A DNA stretch of 23,161 nt from a virus. A program made the position numbers and the translations under genes. Below, one piece after another: positions 6,843 through 13,493 of this stretch. The notes under the pieces are model-generated. The model did no database searches. It saw only the letters and a list, made by a program, of their open reading frames with translations, and was not told the origin of the DNA. The first letter of the stretch is position 1; every line of letters starts with the position of its first letter. Where the stretch lies: IMG/VR virus record IMGVR_UViG_3300029994_000021, positions 1-23,161 of that record; one strand, written 5' to 3'.

Positions 6843-6883
6843 GAGTTTGGTCGTCGGTCTACCGGGGCGCTCGATTCGCCTGA
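6803..6883 (+). CDS. possible 26-aa basic leader peptide
   Basis: An ATG at 6803 lies 3 nt after the Shine-Dalgarno AAGGAGG and opens 26 codons, ending TGA at 6881-6883. The product is strongly basic (MPSKMGRLRGAAQRV at the start, six Arg/Lys in all) and could form an amphipathic helix. A second ATG at 6815 is in the same frame but too far from the Shine-Dalgarno. The ORF lies inside the hairpin described at 6782 and runs into the tRNA-like element that follows, so it may be a regulatory leader peptide rather than a protein with its own job. Alternatively the Shine-Dalgarno match may be chance. Confidence 0.35.
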   Translation: MPSKMGRLRGAAQRVWSSVYRGARFA

Positions 6884-6930
6884 ACGCATAGGACCGGCCC
6901 GGCGATGGAGGTTCGATTCCTTCCGCTCCG
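6863..6930 (+). ncRNA. tRNA-like RNA element lacking a D arm (candidate)
   Basis: CGGGGCG (6863-6869) can pair over 7 bp with CGCTCCG (6924-6930), with one G-U. Directly inside the 3' strand is a T-arm: GGAGG, loop TTCGATT, CCTTC (6907-6923). It contains GTTCGATTC, a perfect match to the tRNA consensus GTTCRANYC. A further stem TCGCC/GGCGA (6876-6880 with 6901-6905) takes the place of an anticodon arm. No D arm fits in the 37 nt between, there is no plausible 7-nt anticodon loop and no CCA. It is therefore not a normal tRNA, but acceptor and T-arm have the correct geometry. An alternative fold pairs CGCTCC with GGAGCG around a GAAA tetraloop (6924-6939). Confidence 0.35.
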
Positions 6931-6993
6931 AAAGGAGCGCACTGGGTTTGTAGTAATCTCGCTGGCCCGGCGTAAGGGCGGAAGGAAAACACC

Positions 6994-8007
6994 ATGGAAG
7001 TTGAGACGGTAGTCGCGGAGTCGTCGGCCGCAGCGGCAGCAGAACCGAAGTTCACGCAGTTTGACGGCTGGGACGAAGAGGGGACCCCGGTGGTCAGCAA
7101 GAAAGCAGAAGCTGGCAATCAGAACAAGCCGAAGAAGGCGGAACCGGCAGCCGCTGACGCGTCGAAAGAGACGGAATCCGAAGACGAGCCCGAGGCGGAA
7201 GCGGGCAAGAAACCTACGCAGGAGACGCACCGCAAGCCGGGCGCAGAGGCTCGCATCAAGGAGCTGGCCGCGCGCGCCAAGCAACTGGAGAGAGAGCTGG
7301 AAGAGGCTCGGAAGCCAAAAGAGACGAAAGCGGACTCGTCGACCGCAAAGGCTGCCGAAGAGAAGCCAGCAACTGAGTCAGCAACGCGACCCAAGCCCAC
7401 CCAGGCAGACAAGGGAGCCGACGGAAAGGCCAAGTACGCATCGTACGAGGAGTGGGTCGAGGACCTGGCCGACTGGAAGGCTGAACAGCGGTTGGCCACG
7501 CAGCAGCGCGAGGCTCAGACGGCTCAGATGTTTGAGAAGGTCAAGCAGCAGCTCACGGAGGCACGGGAGCGCTACGAGGATTTCGACTCGAAGGCGAACC
7601 CTGTACATCAAGAGCTGATGAAGCCGGGCATTTCGCGCGAAGTGTTTGCGGTGATCAACGAGTCGCCTGTGCTGCCTGACCTGCTTTACACGATCGGCGG
7701 CACAGAGGCCACCAAGGCTGATTTTCTAGACGCCTGCCGCAACAACCCCGGGAAGGCCCTGCGCGTGGCCCTGCTGATGGAGCAGGAGATCGTGAAGGAG
7801 CTGGGCAAGGGGAAGGGCGCGGCGGCTCAGGACGGCAAAGCGGAAGCGGCTACTACAACCCCAAAACCACGTGCGCCGAAACCTCCCGCTGAGGTGGGAG
7901 GGCGCGGAGCGCCTGGCGAAGACGCTCTGATGGCGGCGGCAAAAACGGGCGACTTTCGCAGCTTTGACGCGGAACAGACCCGGCGCGCAATAGCCTCGCG
8001 CAGATAA
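6994..8007 (+). CDS. scaffolding protein
   Basis: This 337-aa protein is assigned as the assembly scaffold from composition and position just before the coat gene. The N-terminal 160 residues are low-complexity, rich in Lys, Glu and Ala, with a short coiled coil near 85-108 (EARIKELAARAKQLERELEE). The middle, YASYEEWVEDLADWKAEQRL to about residue 265, is a more ordered helical region (TKADFLDACRNNPGKALRVA). The C-terminus has PAEVGGRGAPGEDALMAAA and a basic tail ending RRAIASRR, which by analogy with P22 gp8 could contact the coat. P22 gp8 is 303 aa. GGAAGGAAA lies upstream of the ATG. Low primary conservation is normal for scaffolds. Confidence 0.82.
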   Translation: MEVETVVAESSAAAAAEPKFTQFDGWDEEGTPVVSKKAEAGNQNKPKKAEPAAADASKETESEDEPEAEAGKKPTQETHRKPGAEARIKELAARAKQLERELEEARKPKETKADSSTAKAAEEKPATESATRPKPTQADKGADGKAKYASYEEWVEDLADWKAEQRLATQQREAQTAQMFEKVKQQLTEARERYEDFDSKANPVHQELMKPGISREVFAVINESPVLPDLLYTIGGTEATKADFLDACRNNPGKALRVALLMEQEIVKELGKGKGAAAQDGKAEAATTTPKPRAPKPPAEVGGRGAPGEDALMAAAKTGDFRSFDAEQTRRAIASRR

Positions 8008-8025
8008 GGCTAGGAAAGAAGCGAA

Positions 8026-9267
8026 GTGCCAAACAATTTTGCAACAACCAATTGGGTCTCGATGAAGATCCTGTGGTTCTTGAAGAATTCCTACGAGATC
8101 GCCTCGATGTTCAACAGCGATTGGGAGTCGGAATTCGGCAAGAGCTTTCCGGTGGGATCTTCAGTCCAGATCAAGATGCCGCAGAGCTGGCTGGTCACAA
8201 GCGGCCTGGCTTACCAGGAGCAGGGCATTTCGCGCCTGGTGACCACGGTCAACCTTGACCAGATCCGCGGCATTCACTTCGGATGGGATTCGTACGAGCG
8301 CCTGGTGAAGATGGAACGCACCGAGAAGGAACTCGAGGAATCGTATCTCTACCCTGCCGGTCAGCAACTGGCGCAACAGGTGGATTCGGACGCGGCCAAC
8401 TGGGCGGCGAACTGGACCAACAATGTGGTGGGCACGCTGGGCACGGACGCGACGACCATTGATTTCGCGTTGGCAGCCGAGCAGGTGCTGTTCTCGCTCT
8501 CCTGCCCGCAGGAAGGCGTGAAACATCTCTGCCTGAGCAGCAGCCTGAACCGCAGTTACGTGAAGAACAACGTGACGCAGTTCAATCCGGCGCCGGAGAT
8601 CAGCCGCATGTTCCGCAAGGGCGTGATCGGCACGGCCGGCGGGTGGGAATGGTATCGCTCAAACTCGCTGGTTTCGCATACCTGCGGCACAGCGCCAACG
8701 GGCGGCGTGACCGTGGTGGGTGCGGGCCAGTCGGGCGCCGCGCTGGTGGTAACCGGCACAAATGGCCAGACGATCAACCCGGGAGATAAGTTCGCGATTG
8801 CCGCAGTGAATGCGGTTAACCCGCGGACCCGCGTCAAGAGCGCGCTGGGACTGAAGCAGTTTGTGTATGCCGGCGGCGCTCCCTGGGTGCTGACGGGCGG
8901 GAACGACACGATCCCGATTTCGCCGGCGATCTTTGGGCCAGGCTCGCAATACCAGAACGTGGATGCACTGCCCGCGAATGCGGCCGCCTTCACCTTCTTC
9001 CCTGGAACCACGACACCGTCGGGCCTGACCGGTACGGTCAGCCTGGGACTTTCGAAGTATGCCTTCGCGAAGGCGTTCGGCAAGTTCGAGAATCCGGAGG
9101 CGGTGGAGCGGGCAGAGCATGCGGAGGATCCGGAGACGGGTGCTTCGATTGCGTTTGTTCGCGCCTGGGATCAGTACAACCGAAAGATGACCAACCGCTT
9201 CGACATCTGCTACGGATTCGGAAACCTGTATCCCGACGCCGGTGCGGTTGCGGTGGTGGGAGCCTAG
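8026..9267 (+). CDS. P22-type major capsid (coat) protein
   Basis: This 413-aa protein resembles the P22 gp5 coat family, an HK97-fold shell protein (P22 gp5 is 430 aa). It starts with GTG at 8026 after AGGAAAGAAG. The N-terminus (SMKILWFLKNSYEIASMFN, then FPVGSSVQIKMPQ) corresponds to the N-arm and first strands. LEESYLYPAGQQLAQQVD and NVDALPANAAAF mark later core regions, and the end LYPDAGAVAVVGA is typical. Residues near 220-330 are richer in Gly, Thr and Val and hold the inserted beta domain seen in this family. The scaffold gene precedes it by 18 nt. It should be the most abundant virion protein. Confidence 0.9.
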   Translation: MPNNFATTNWVSMKILWFLKNSYEIASMFNSDWESEFGKSFPVGSSVQIKMPQSWLVTSGLAYQEQGISRLVTTVNLDQIRGIHFGWDSYERLVKMERTEKELEESYLYPAGQQLAQQVDSDAANWAANWTNNVVGTLGTDATTIDFALAAEQVLFSLSCPQEGVKHLCLSSSLNRSYVKNNVTQFNPAPEISRMFRKGVIGTAGGWEWYRSNSLVSHTCGTAPTGGVTVVGAGQSGAALVVTGTNGQTINPGDKFAIAAVNAVNPRTRVKSALGLKQFVYAGGAPWVLTGGNDTIPISPAIFGPGSQYQNVDALPANAAAFTFFPGTTTPSGLTGTVSLGLSKYAFAKAFGKFENPEAVERAEHAEDPETGASIAFVRAWDQYNRKMTNRFDICYGFGNLYPDAGAVAVVGA

Positions 9268-9314
9268 AGCAGACCCAGAGTCCCTGTGTCATGCCATAAC
9301 CGACCCGAACTGCC

Positions 9315-9345
9315 GCGGCGTGTGGAACTACTTATCCCACGCCGC
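9315..9345 (+). other. strong hairpin downstream of the coat gene
   Basis: GCGGCGTG (9315-9322) pairs over 8 bp with CACGCCGC (9338-9345). Two more G-C pairs follow across a bulged T, leaving a 10-nt A/T-rich loop (AACTACTTAT). No U-tract follows, so it is not a classical intrinsic terminator. It could stabilise the 3' end of the coat message or lower read-through into the following genes. The rest of 9268-9376 shows no gene. Confidence 0.5.
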
Positions 9346-9376
9346 AGCGATCGCGGGAATTGGGGAGTACAAGAGC

Positions 9377-10102
9377 ATGCGGAAAACGCTGAAAGCACTT
9401 CTCTCACTGTCCGCACTGGCCCTGGCGCTGCCACTTTGCGCTCAGACCAGTCTGACCTCAACCACGCTCTCGAGCGCCGTCACCTCGGCCTCGGCGAGCA
9501 GTATTGTGCTGGCCTCCGCAACGGGTATCAGCGCGCCTGCACCGGTCTCGGGGAACGTCACCGCGGGACCGACTTATACCGAGCTGTTCGTGGACCAGGA
9601 AGCGATGCTGGTGACCGCGGTCAACGGCAAGACCATCAACGTGGTGCGTGGGGTGAGCTCTACCTCCGGAGCGACGCACGCTTCCGGCTCAGTGGTCTGG
9701 GTGGCAACGCCGAGCCAGCTTTACACTGTGCAGCCCACGGGGTCGTGCACGGCGGCTAACACTGTGAACCCGTACATCAATGTGCAGACAGGCCAGTTTT
9801 GGTTCTGCGATACGGGGACAGGCAACTGGCAGCCGGTCTTTTCGACCGGCACGATCACTCCAGTGGCAACCGCGGCCGCGATCCAGACCGTCGCGCAGAC
9901 GTTCACGGTGGCCGGACTTGCAGTGGGCGAACCGGTGGCCGTTATCGGCCAGCCTGCTCCCAGTTCGCTCTGCCCTTTGGTGGCAGCACGGGTGACCGCG
10001 GCCAACACGGTGTCGCTTTACTTTACGACGCTCACCGCAGCGGCCTGTACGCCAACGTCGGGAACCTACTTCCTGATGGCGCCACGCCTCAATATCCCCT
10101 AG
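9377..10102 (+). CDS. exported hypothetical protein following the coat gene
   Basis: This 241-aa protein starts at the ATG at 9377, preceded by GGGGAG about 9 nt upstream; in-frame codons further upstream have no ribosome binding site. Residues 1-22 form a clear Sec signal peptide: RK at 2-3, a Leu/Ala core, and the junction LPLCAQ. After it come Ser/Thr-rich strands (TTLSSAVTSASASSIVLASA) and LFVDQEAMLVTAVNG..INVVRGV, a beta module known from phage and bacterial proteins of unknown role. A second part, PYINVQTGQFWFCDTGTGNW, looks like a C-terminal beta domain. A signal peptide is unexpected this close to capsid genes. It could be a decoration protein, a host-envelope protein, or a captured host gene. 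Confidence 0.72.
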   Translation: MRKTLKALLSLSALALALPLCAQTSLTSTTLSSAVTSASASSIVLASATGISAPAPVSGNVTAGPTYTELFVDQEAMLVTAVNGKTINVVRGVSSTSGATHASGSVVWVATPSQLYTVQPTGSCTAANTVNPYINVQTGQFWFCDTGTGNWQPVFSTGTITPVATAAAIQTVAQTFTVAGLAVGEPVAVIGQPAPSSLCPLVAARVTAANTVSLYFTTLTAAACTPTSGTYFLMAPRLNIP

Positions 10103-10144
10103 CCAGGCTGAACGCCCTTCAACCCAATTGACTGTTTAACCAAC

Positions 10145-10168
10145 GGGGCGGCTTTCGGGCCGCCCTTT
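10145..10168 (+). terminator. terminator-like hairpin
   Basis: GGGCGGC (10146-10152) pairs with GCCGCCC (10159-10165) around TTTCGG, followed by TTT. The stem is strong but the T-run is only three bases before G, so termination may be partial. It lies 43 nt after the exported protein's stop and 23 nt before the next start. That position could separate capsid from tail-gene transcription. Confidence 0.5.
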
Positions 10169-10190
10169 GCCTGCACGGGAGACAAGAGAT

Positions 10191-10739
10191 ATGCCGACAA
10201 CGATTGACGAAGAGAGATTTGCCAGCCAGGAAACGCTGGACCTGAGCAAGCCGCAGGGTACTGCGCAAGGCCTGCCGGTGAAGCAAATTGCGCATCAGGA
10301 GTATCCGCGGTGCGTCTACAGGCACCCGGTGGAGCCCTACCGCGAAGTGCTGCACCGTAACACCAATCACGAGGTTGTGGAGCGCGAGTTGGTGGCAACA
10401 GAGCACCTGGTGCATGTTTGCCAGCATGAGCAGGAGTTCAAGAAGAAGCTGGGCGAGGGATGGGTCGCGGAGCCGTACATTCCGCAGGCTCCGCCCGATC
10501 TGACCGAGCATCTCTACATCAAGGTCACCGAGGAGGTAGCCAAGAGGATCGGCGAAAAACAGACCTCTGATCTCGACTTCGATCTTGTGGATGCTCAGAA
10601 ATTCCTGCTCTCGCGTGGCTACCCATGCGCCAAGCCGGAGGATGCCCTCGTCGCTGTGAAGGCGATGGCAGCGAAGGACCGTCGGAGTTTCTTCAAAGAA
10701 CTCGCGGAGTTTGTGTCCGCTGAAGGCGAAGGCAAGTAG
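10191..10739 (+). CDS. hypothetical protein between coat and adaptor genes
   Basis: This 182-aa protein starts at the ATG at 10191, with GGGAGACAAGAG just before it; a TTG at 10167 would add eight residues but overlaps the terminator hairpin. The sequence is charged and His-rich in the middle (HPVEPYREVLHRNTNHEVVE, HLVHVCQHEQEFKKK), followed by GEGWVAEPYIPQAPP. A helical C-terminus follows, with KFLLSRGYPCAKPEDA and FFKELAEFVSAEG. It lies where accessory head-completion genes occur. No P22 equivalent is apparent, and I do not recognise a family. Its stop directly abuts the adaptor start, so the two are likely co-translated. Confidence 0.65.
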   Translation: MPTTIDEERFASQETLDLSKPQGTAQGLPVKQIAHQEYPRCVYRHPVEPYREVLHRNTNHEVVERELVATEHLVHVCQHEQEFKKKLGEGWVAEPYIPQAPPDLTEHLYIKVTEEVAKRIGEKQTSDLDFDLVDAQKFLLSRGYPCAKPEDALVAVKAMAAKDRRSFFKELAEFVSAEGEGK

Positions 10740-11516
10740 ATGGCAGTCACCTTCAGCGGATCGAGCGTGACCGCGCTGGCCGCCGACCTGATTCAGTCGG
10801 CGGCCTACGAGATTGGCGCGTTCGCGCCGGGTGAGCCGGTGGCGGCGGCCGAGGCCCAGTGGGCGCTGGAAGTGCTGCAGAGGATCATCGACCAGTGGAA
10901 CGCCAAGCGGTCGATGATCTTCTCGGTAGGCTTCACGACGTATAACCTCACAGCGAACCATCAGCCGCACACCATCGGGCCGACGGGCGACTTTAAGACT
11001 GGGCCCGCGGCCAATTACCGGCCGGTGCGCATCGCGTCGGCCAGCTTTGTGCTGAATCCCGGCGGGAACAATGCTGTGGATCTGCCGATTCAGATGCGGG
11101 ACAAGGATTGGTGGGCGGCGAATCCGCTGAAGTCGCAGACGTCGAGCATTATCACCGACTGCTATTACGAGCCGGCGCAGCCGAACGGCAATCTGAATTT
11201 CTTCCCGATCTGCAACGCCAACGGAGTGGTACGGCTGGAGCAGTGGAGTTCGCTGGCGCAGGCGCTTACGCTGCGGACAGCGCTTGGCCTGGTGCAAGGG
11301 TACTGGGAAGCACTGGTGACCACGCTGGCATTGGCGCTGTGCCCGAGCTTCGAGAAGCAGCCTTCGGCTGTGCTGGCGGCGCGGCAATCGGCGGCCATCA
11401 AGGTCATTTTCGAGAACAACGATCCGGCTCCGCGGATCGACACGGCGAGCGGAATGCCTGGGACTGCGGGCACGGGGCGGCCTGACTTCAACTTCTTGAC
11501 GGGGATGCGGAACTAA
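10740..11516 (+). CDS. P22 gp4-like head completion / adaptor protein
   Basis: This 258-aa protein resembles the gp4 family, the ring that attaches below the portal and closes the filled head. Supporting features: an N-terminal helical region with LIQSAAYEIGAFAPGEPVAA and EAQWALEVLQRIIDQWN; FTTYNLTANHQPHTIG; PVRIASASFV; then LPIQMRDKDWWAANP, the usual family order. The C-terminus, GYWEALVTTLALALCPSFEK, matches the closing helices. It is longer than P22 gp4 (166 aa) but similar to gp4-like proteins of other podoviruses. The ATG lies immediately after the upstream TAG. The order before a gp10-like gene matches P22. Confidence 0.8.
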   Translation: MAVTFSGSSVTALAADLIQSAAYEIGAFAPGEPVAAAEAQWALEVLQRIIDQWNAKRSMIFSVGFTTYNLTANHQPHTIGPTGDFKTGPAANYRPVRIASASFVLNPGGNNAVDLPIQMRDKDWWAANPLKSQTSSIITDCYYEPAQPNGNLNFFPICNANGVVRLEQWSSLAQALTLRTALGLVQGYWEALVTTLALALCPSFEKQPSAVLAARQSAAIKVIFENNDPAPRIDTASGMPGTAGTGRPDFNFLTGMRN

Positions 11517-13103
11517 ATGGCGCGCTTTGGATTTGTGGGGCCGACGTATTCGTTGCAGTCGGGGATCGCAGATTCCCAGCGCTGCATGAACTTTTATCCC
11601 GAGATGGTCGAGAGCGGGCAAGGCCAGTCGCAGATGACTCTCAATCGCACGCCGGGGTTGAAGCGCTTCGCGGCGATTGCGAGCCCGGTGCGCGGCTGCC
11701 TGGACTTCATCGGTACCGACGCTGCCGGACAGGCGGCTCCGCTGGCATATTTTGTGGGCGCCGGGAACCTCTACGAGGTGACGGCGGCTGGTGTGGCAAC
11801 ACTTATCGGACCGGTGGGAAATGACTTCAAGCGGGTATCGATGGCGGTAAATGGTAGCGCGGGAAACCAGCTCTGCATCTGCTCTGCAGGGAAGCTCTAC
11901 ATTTACAACCTGAGTGCTACGAAACCAACCGGCAGCATCCAGCTCGCGCCGAACGCGCTGAGCGGCACCATAGGCGGCCTGCAGGGCTTTGCTTCGAAGG
12001 TGGTGTTTTGCGATGGCTACTTTGTGGCGACCCTGGCCAACAGCAACAAATTTCAGGTTTCCGCGCTGGAGGACGGATCGAGCTGGAACCCGCTTTCGGT
12101 TCAGCAGGTATCGGTTTTCCCGGAGAGTATTGGCGGGATGGCGACGGCCTACAGGCAGTTGTGGATCTTCGGCCAGGACGGGCATGCGCAGGTGTACTAC
12201 AACAGCGGCGCGAATGCCTACACACCGTTCGATGTGATCGGCGCCGGGGGCGTGGGTTACATGGAAGAGGGCATCGACGCACCCGATTCGCTGGTGGTGC
12301 TCGATAATGCACCCTTCTGGCTCGGCGGCAGTGCGAATGGCGCCGGGATGGCTTGGCGGGCGAACGGATACACGCCGCTGCGCATCTCGACCCATGCGGA
12401 AGAGACGGCGTGGGCGGCCTACCCCAAAAAGTGCAGCGACGCGGTGGCCTACAGCTACAGGGACCAGGGGCACACCTTCTGGGTGGTGCGCTTTCCGAGT
12501 GCGAACAACGGCTATGGAGCGACCTGGGTTTACGACACGGCCACGCAGATGTGGCACGAGCGCGGCTACTGGTCGCAGAAAGGCCTCACCGGCTACAGTG
12601 CGCATCTGTCCACCTGCCACTGTTTCGCGTTTAACACGCACCTGGTGGGCGACTGGAACAGCGGCAATATCTACGCGATGGACATCGCCAACCTGGATGA
12701 CGACGGGCAGCCGCTCCGGCGCTTTCGGCGCGCTCCGCATGTCTCGACTGAGCGGCAGTGGATCTACTTTCACGAATTGGAAGTGGTGATGAACGTCGGC
12801 GATGGGCCGATGCCGCCGCTTTTGGATGGGGAAGGAAACCGACGCGGACCGCAGGCGATGCTGCGCTGGTCGAACGACGGCGGCCGCACCTGGGGCAATG
12901 AACACTGGGTGGATGTGGGACAGGCCGGAGATTATGACGCCCGGGCGCGGTGGCAGCGGATGGGCCGGGCCCGCGATCGCGTCTTCGAACTCGCAGTAAC
13001 AGACCCGATTCCCTGGCAGATCATCGAGGCCGATCTGCGAGCGACGCCGGGCTTCGACGTTCCAACCGAGCGACTGAGCAAGATGTACGGAAAGATGACG
13101 TAG
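11517..13103 (+). CDS. P22 gp10-like packaged-DNA stabilisation protein
   Basis: This 528-aa protein is the tail hub that plugs the head after packaging (P22 gp10, 472 aa). The N-terminus GPTYSLQSGIADSQRCMNFY and LNRTPGLKRFA are typical. The centre is a run of beta strands with aromatic positions (FGQDGHAQVYYNSG, APFWLGGS). The strongest signature is near the C-terminus: LRWSNDGGRTWGNEHWVDVG, followed by RARWQRMGRARDRVFELAV and TDPIPW. The gene abuts the adaptor gene and is followed within 10 nt by a G-rich repeat. No tail-needle gene like P22 gp26 follows it. Confidence 0.88.
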   Translation: MARFGFVGPTYSLQSGIADSQRCMNFYPEMVESGQGQSQMTLNRTPGLKRFAAIASPVRGCLDFIGTDAAGQAAPLAYFVGAGNLYEVTAAGVATLIGPVGNDFKRVSMAVNGSAGNQLCICSAGKLYIYNLSATKPTGSIQLAPNALSGTIGGLQGFASKVVFCDGYFVATLANSNKFQVSALEDGSSWNPLSVQQVSVFPESIGGMATAYRQLWIFGQDGHAQVYYNSGANAYTPFDVIGAGGVGYMEEGIDAPDSLVVLDNAPFWLGGSANGAGMAWRANGYTPLRISTHAEETAWAAYPKKCSDAVAYSYRDQGHTFWVVRFPSANNGYGATWVYDTATQMWHERGYWSQKGLTGYSAHLSTCHCFAFNTHLVGDWNSGNIYAMDIANLDDDGQPLRRFRRAPHVSTERQWIYFHELEVVMNVGDGPMPPLLDGEGNRRGPQAMLRWSNDGGRTWGNEHWVDVGQAGDYDARARWQRMGRARDRVFELAVTDPIPWQIIEADLRATPGFDVPTERLSKMYGKMT

Positions 13104-13110
13104 AAAAACA

Positions 13111-13140
13111 GGGGTCAGGGATCAGGGATTAGGGGTTAGG
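13111..13140 (+). repeat. G-rich quadruplex-forming repeat
   Basis: Four G-runs (13111-13114, 13118-13120, 13125-13127, 13132-13135) are separated by TCA, ATCA and ATTA, followed by TTAGG. The unit, roughly GGGATYA, matches the repeat at 5785 inside the portal gene. It fills the space between the gp10-like gene and the gene at 13149, and its last bases overlap the GGAG (13139-13142) that serves as that gene's ribosome binding site. An RNA quadruplex here could affect translation. Confidence 0.75.
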
Positions 13141-13148
13141 AGCGCTGG

Positions 13149-13493
13149 ATGGCAATTGCAGCAAAACCAGTTTATGCGGCAATGGGATACACGGACCCTA
13201 AGACGGGCGTGCTGACAACCGGCGGACAGCAGGCGCTGGCGCAGTGGCACAAGGCGATCAACTCGATCCCGGTATCGGTATCGGGCGAAAGTGCGAGCGG
13301 CGCTGCCAAGGCGTGGACGCTAGCCAACACGCCAAGCGGGAATGCGTCGCTGCTGGGCGTCACGAAGAGCGGTACGGTTCCGCTGACGCCTGGCAAGGGC
13401 AACGCGTGGAACTACAGCATCGACGGCGGCAACATCACAACCGAACAAGAGTTTGAGGAGCTGATAGCGTCCTATGAATATGCGCAGAGTTAG
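13149..13493 (+). CDS. small hypothetical protein, tail region
   Basis: This 114-aa protein starts at ATG 13149. Its GGAG ribosome binding site at 13139-13142 abuts the G-rich repeat. The sequence has an N-terminal segment with MGYTDPKTGVLTTGGQQALA, a G/A/S-rich middle, and an acidic end (ITTEQEFEELIASYEYAQS). It has no coiled coil, so it is not an obvious tail needle, although it occupies the position of P22 gp26. Its last 20 nt overlap the start of the tail-fibre gene, which suggests coupled expression. It may be a fibre chaperone or a connector. That is inference from position. Confidence 0.6.
   Translation: MAIAAKPVYAAMGYTDPKTGVLTTGGQQALAQWHKAINSIPVSVSGESASGAAKAWTLANTPSGNASLLGVTKSGTVPLTPGKGNAWNYSIDGGNITTEQEFEELIASYEYAQS

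Noticed and set aside
6863-6930. An ordinary tRNA gene
   Set aside because: The acceptor and T-arm fit, but no D arm and no credible anticodon loop can be built. A search for a longer tRNA-Ser-type fold with a CGA anticodon at 6872-6874 gave only a 5-bp acceptor match and an oversized D region.
6905-7012. A 35-codon ORF starting at the ATG at 6905
   Set aside because: It has no ribosome binding site, overlaps the scaffold start and has a basic composition typical of a shadow frame.
10128-10156. A promoter with TTGACT at 10128
   Set aside because: No -10-like hexamer lies 16-18 nt downstream; the position falls in the GC-rich terminator hairpin.
10119-12905. A 928-codon open frame on the minus strand
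   Set aside because: It runs antisense across three plus-strand genes that share one reading frame (10191, 10740, 11517). It stays open because the real genes avoid the codons TTA, CTA and TCA in that frame. The product is Arg/His-rich without any domain, and the plus-strand genes have clear families.
13149-13493. A P22 gp26 tail needle
   Set aside because: The position fits, but the 114-aa product has no heptad coiled coil and is half the usual length.
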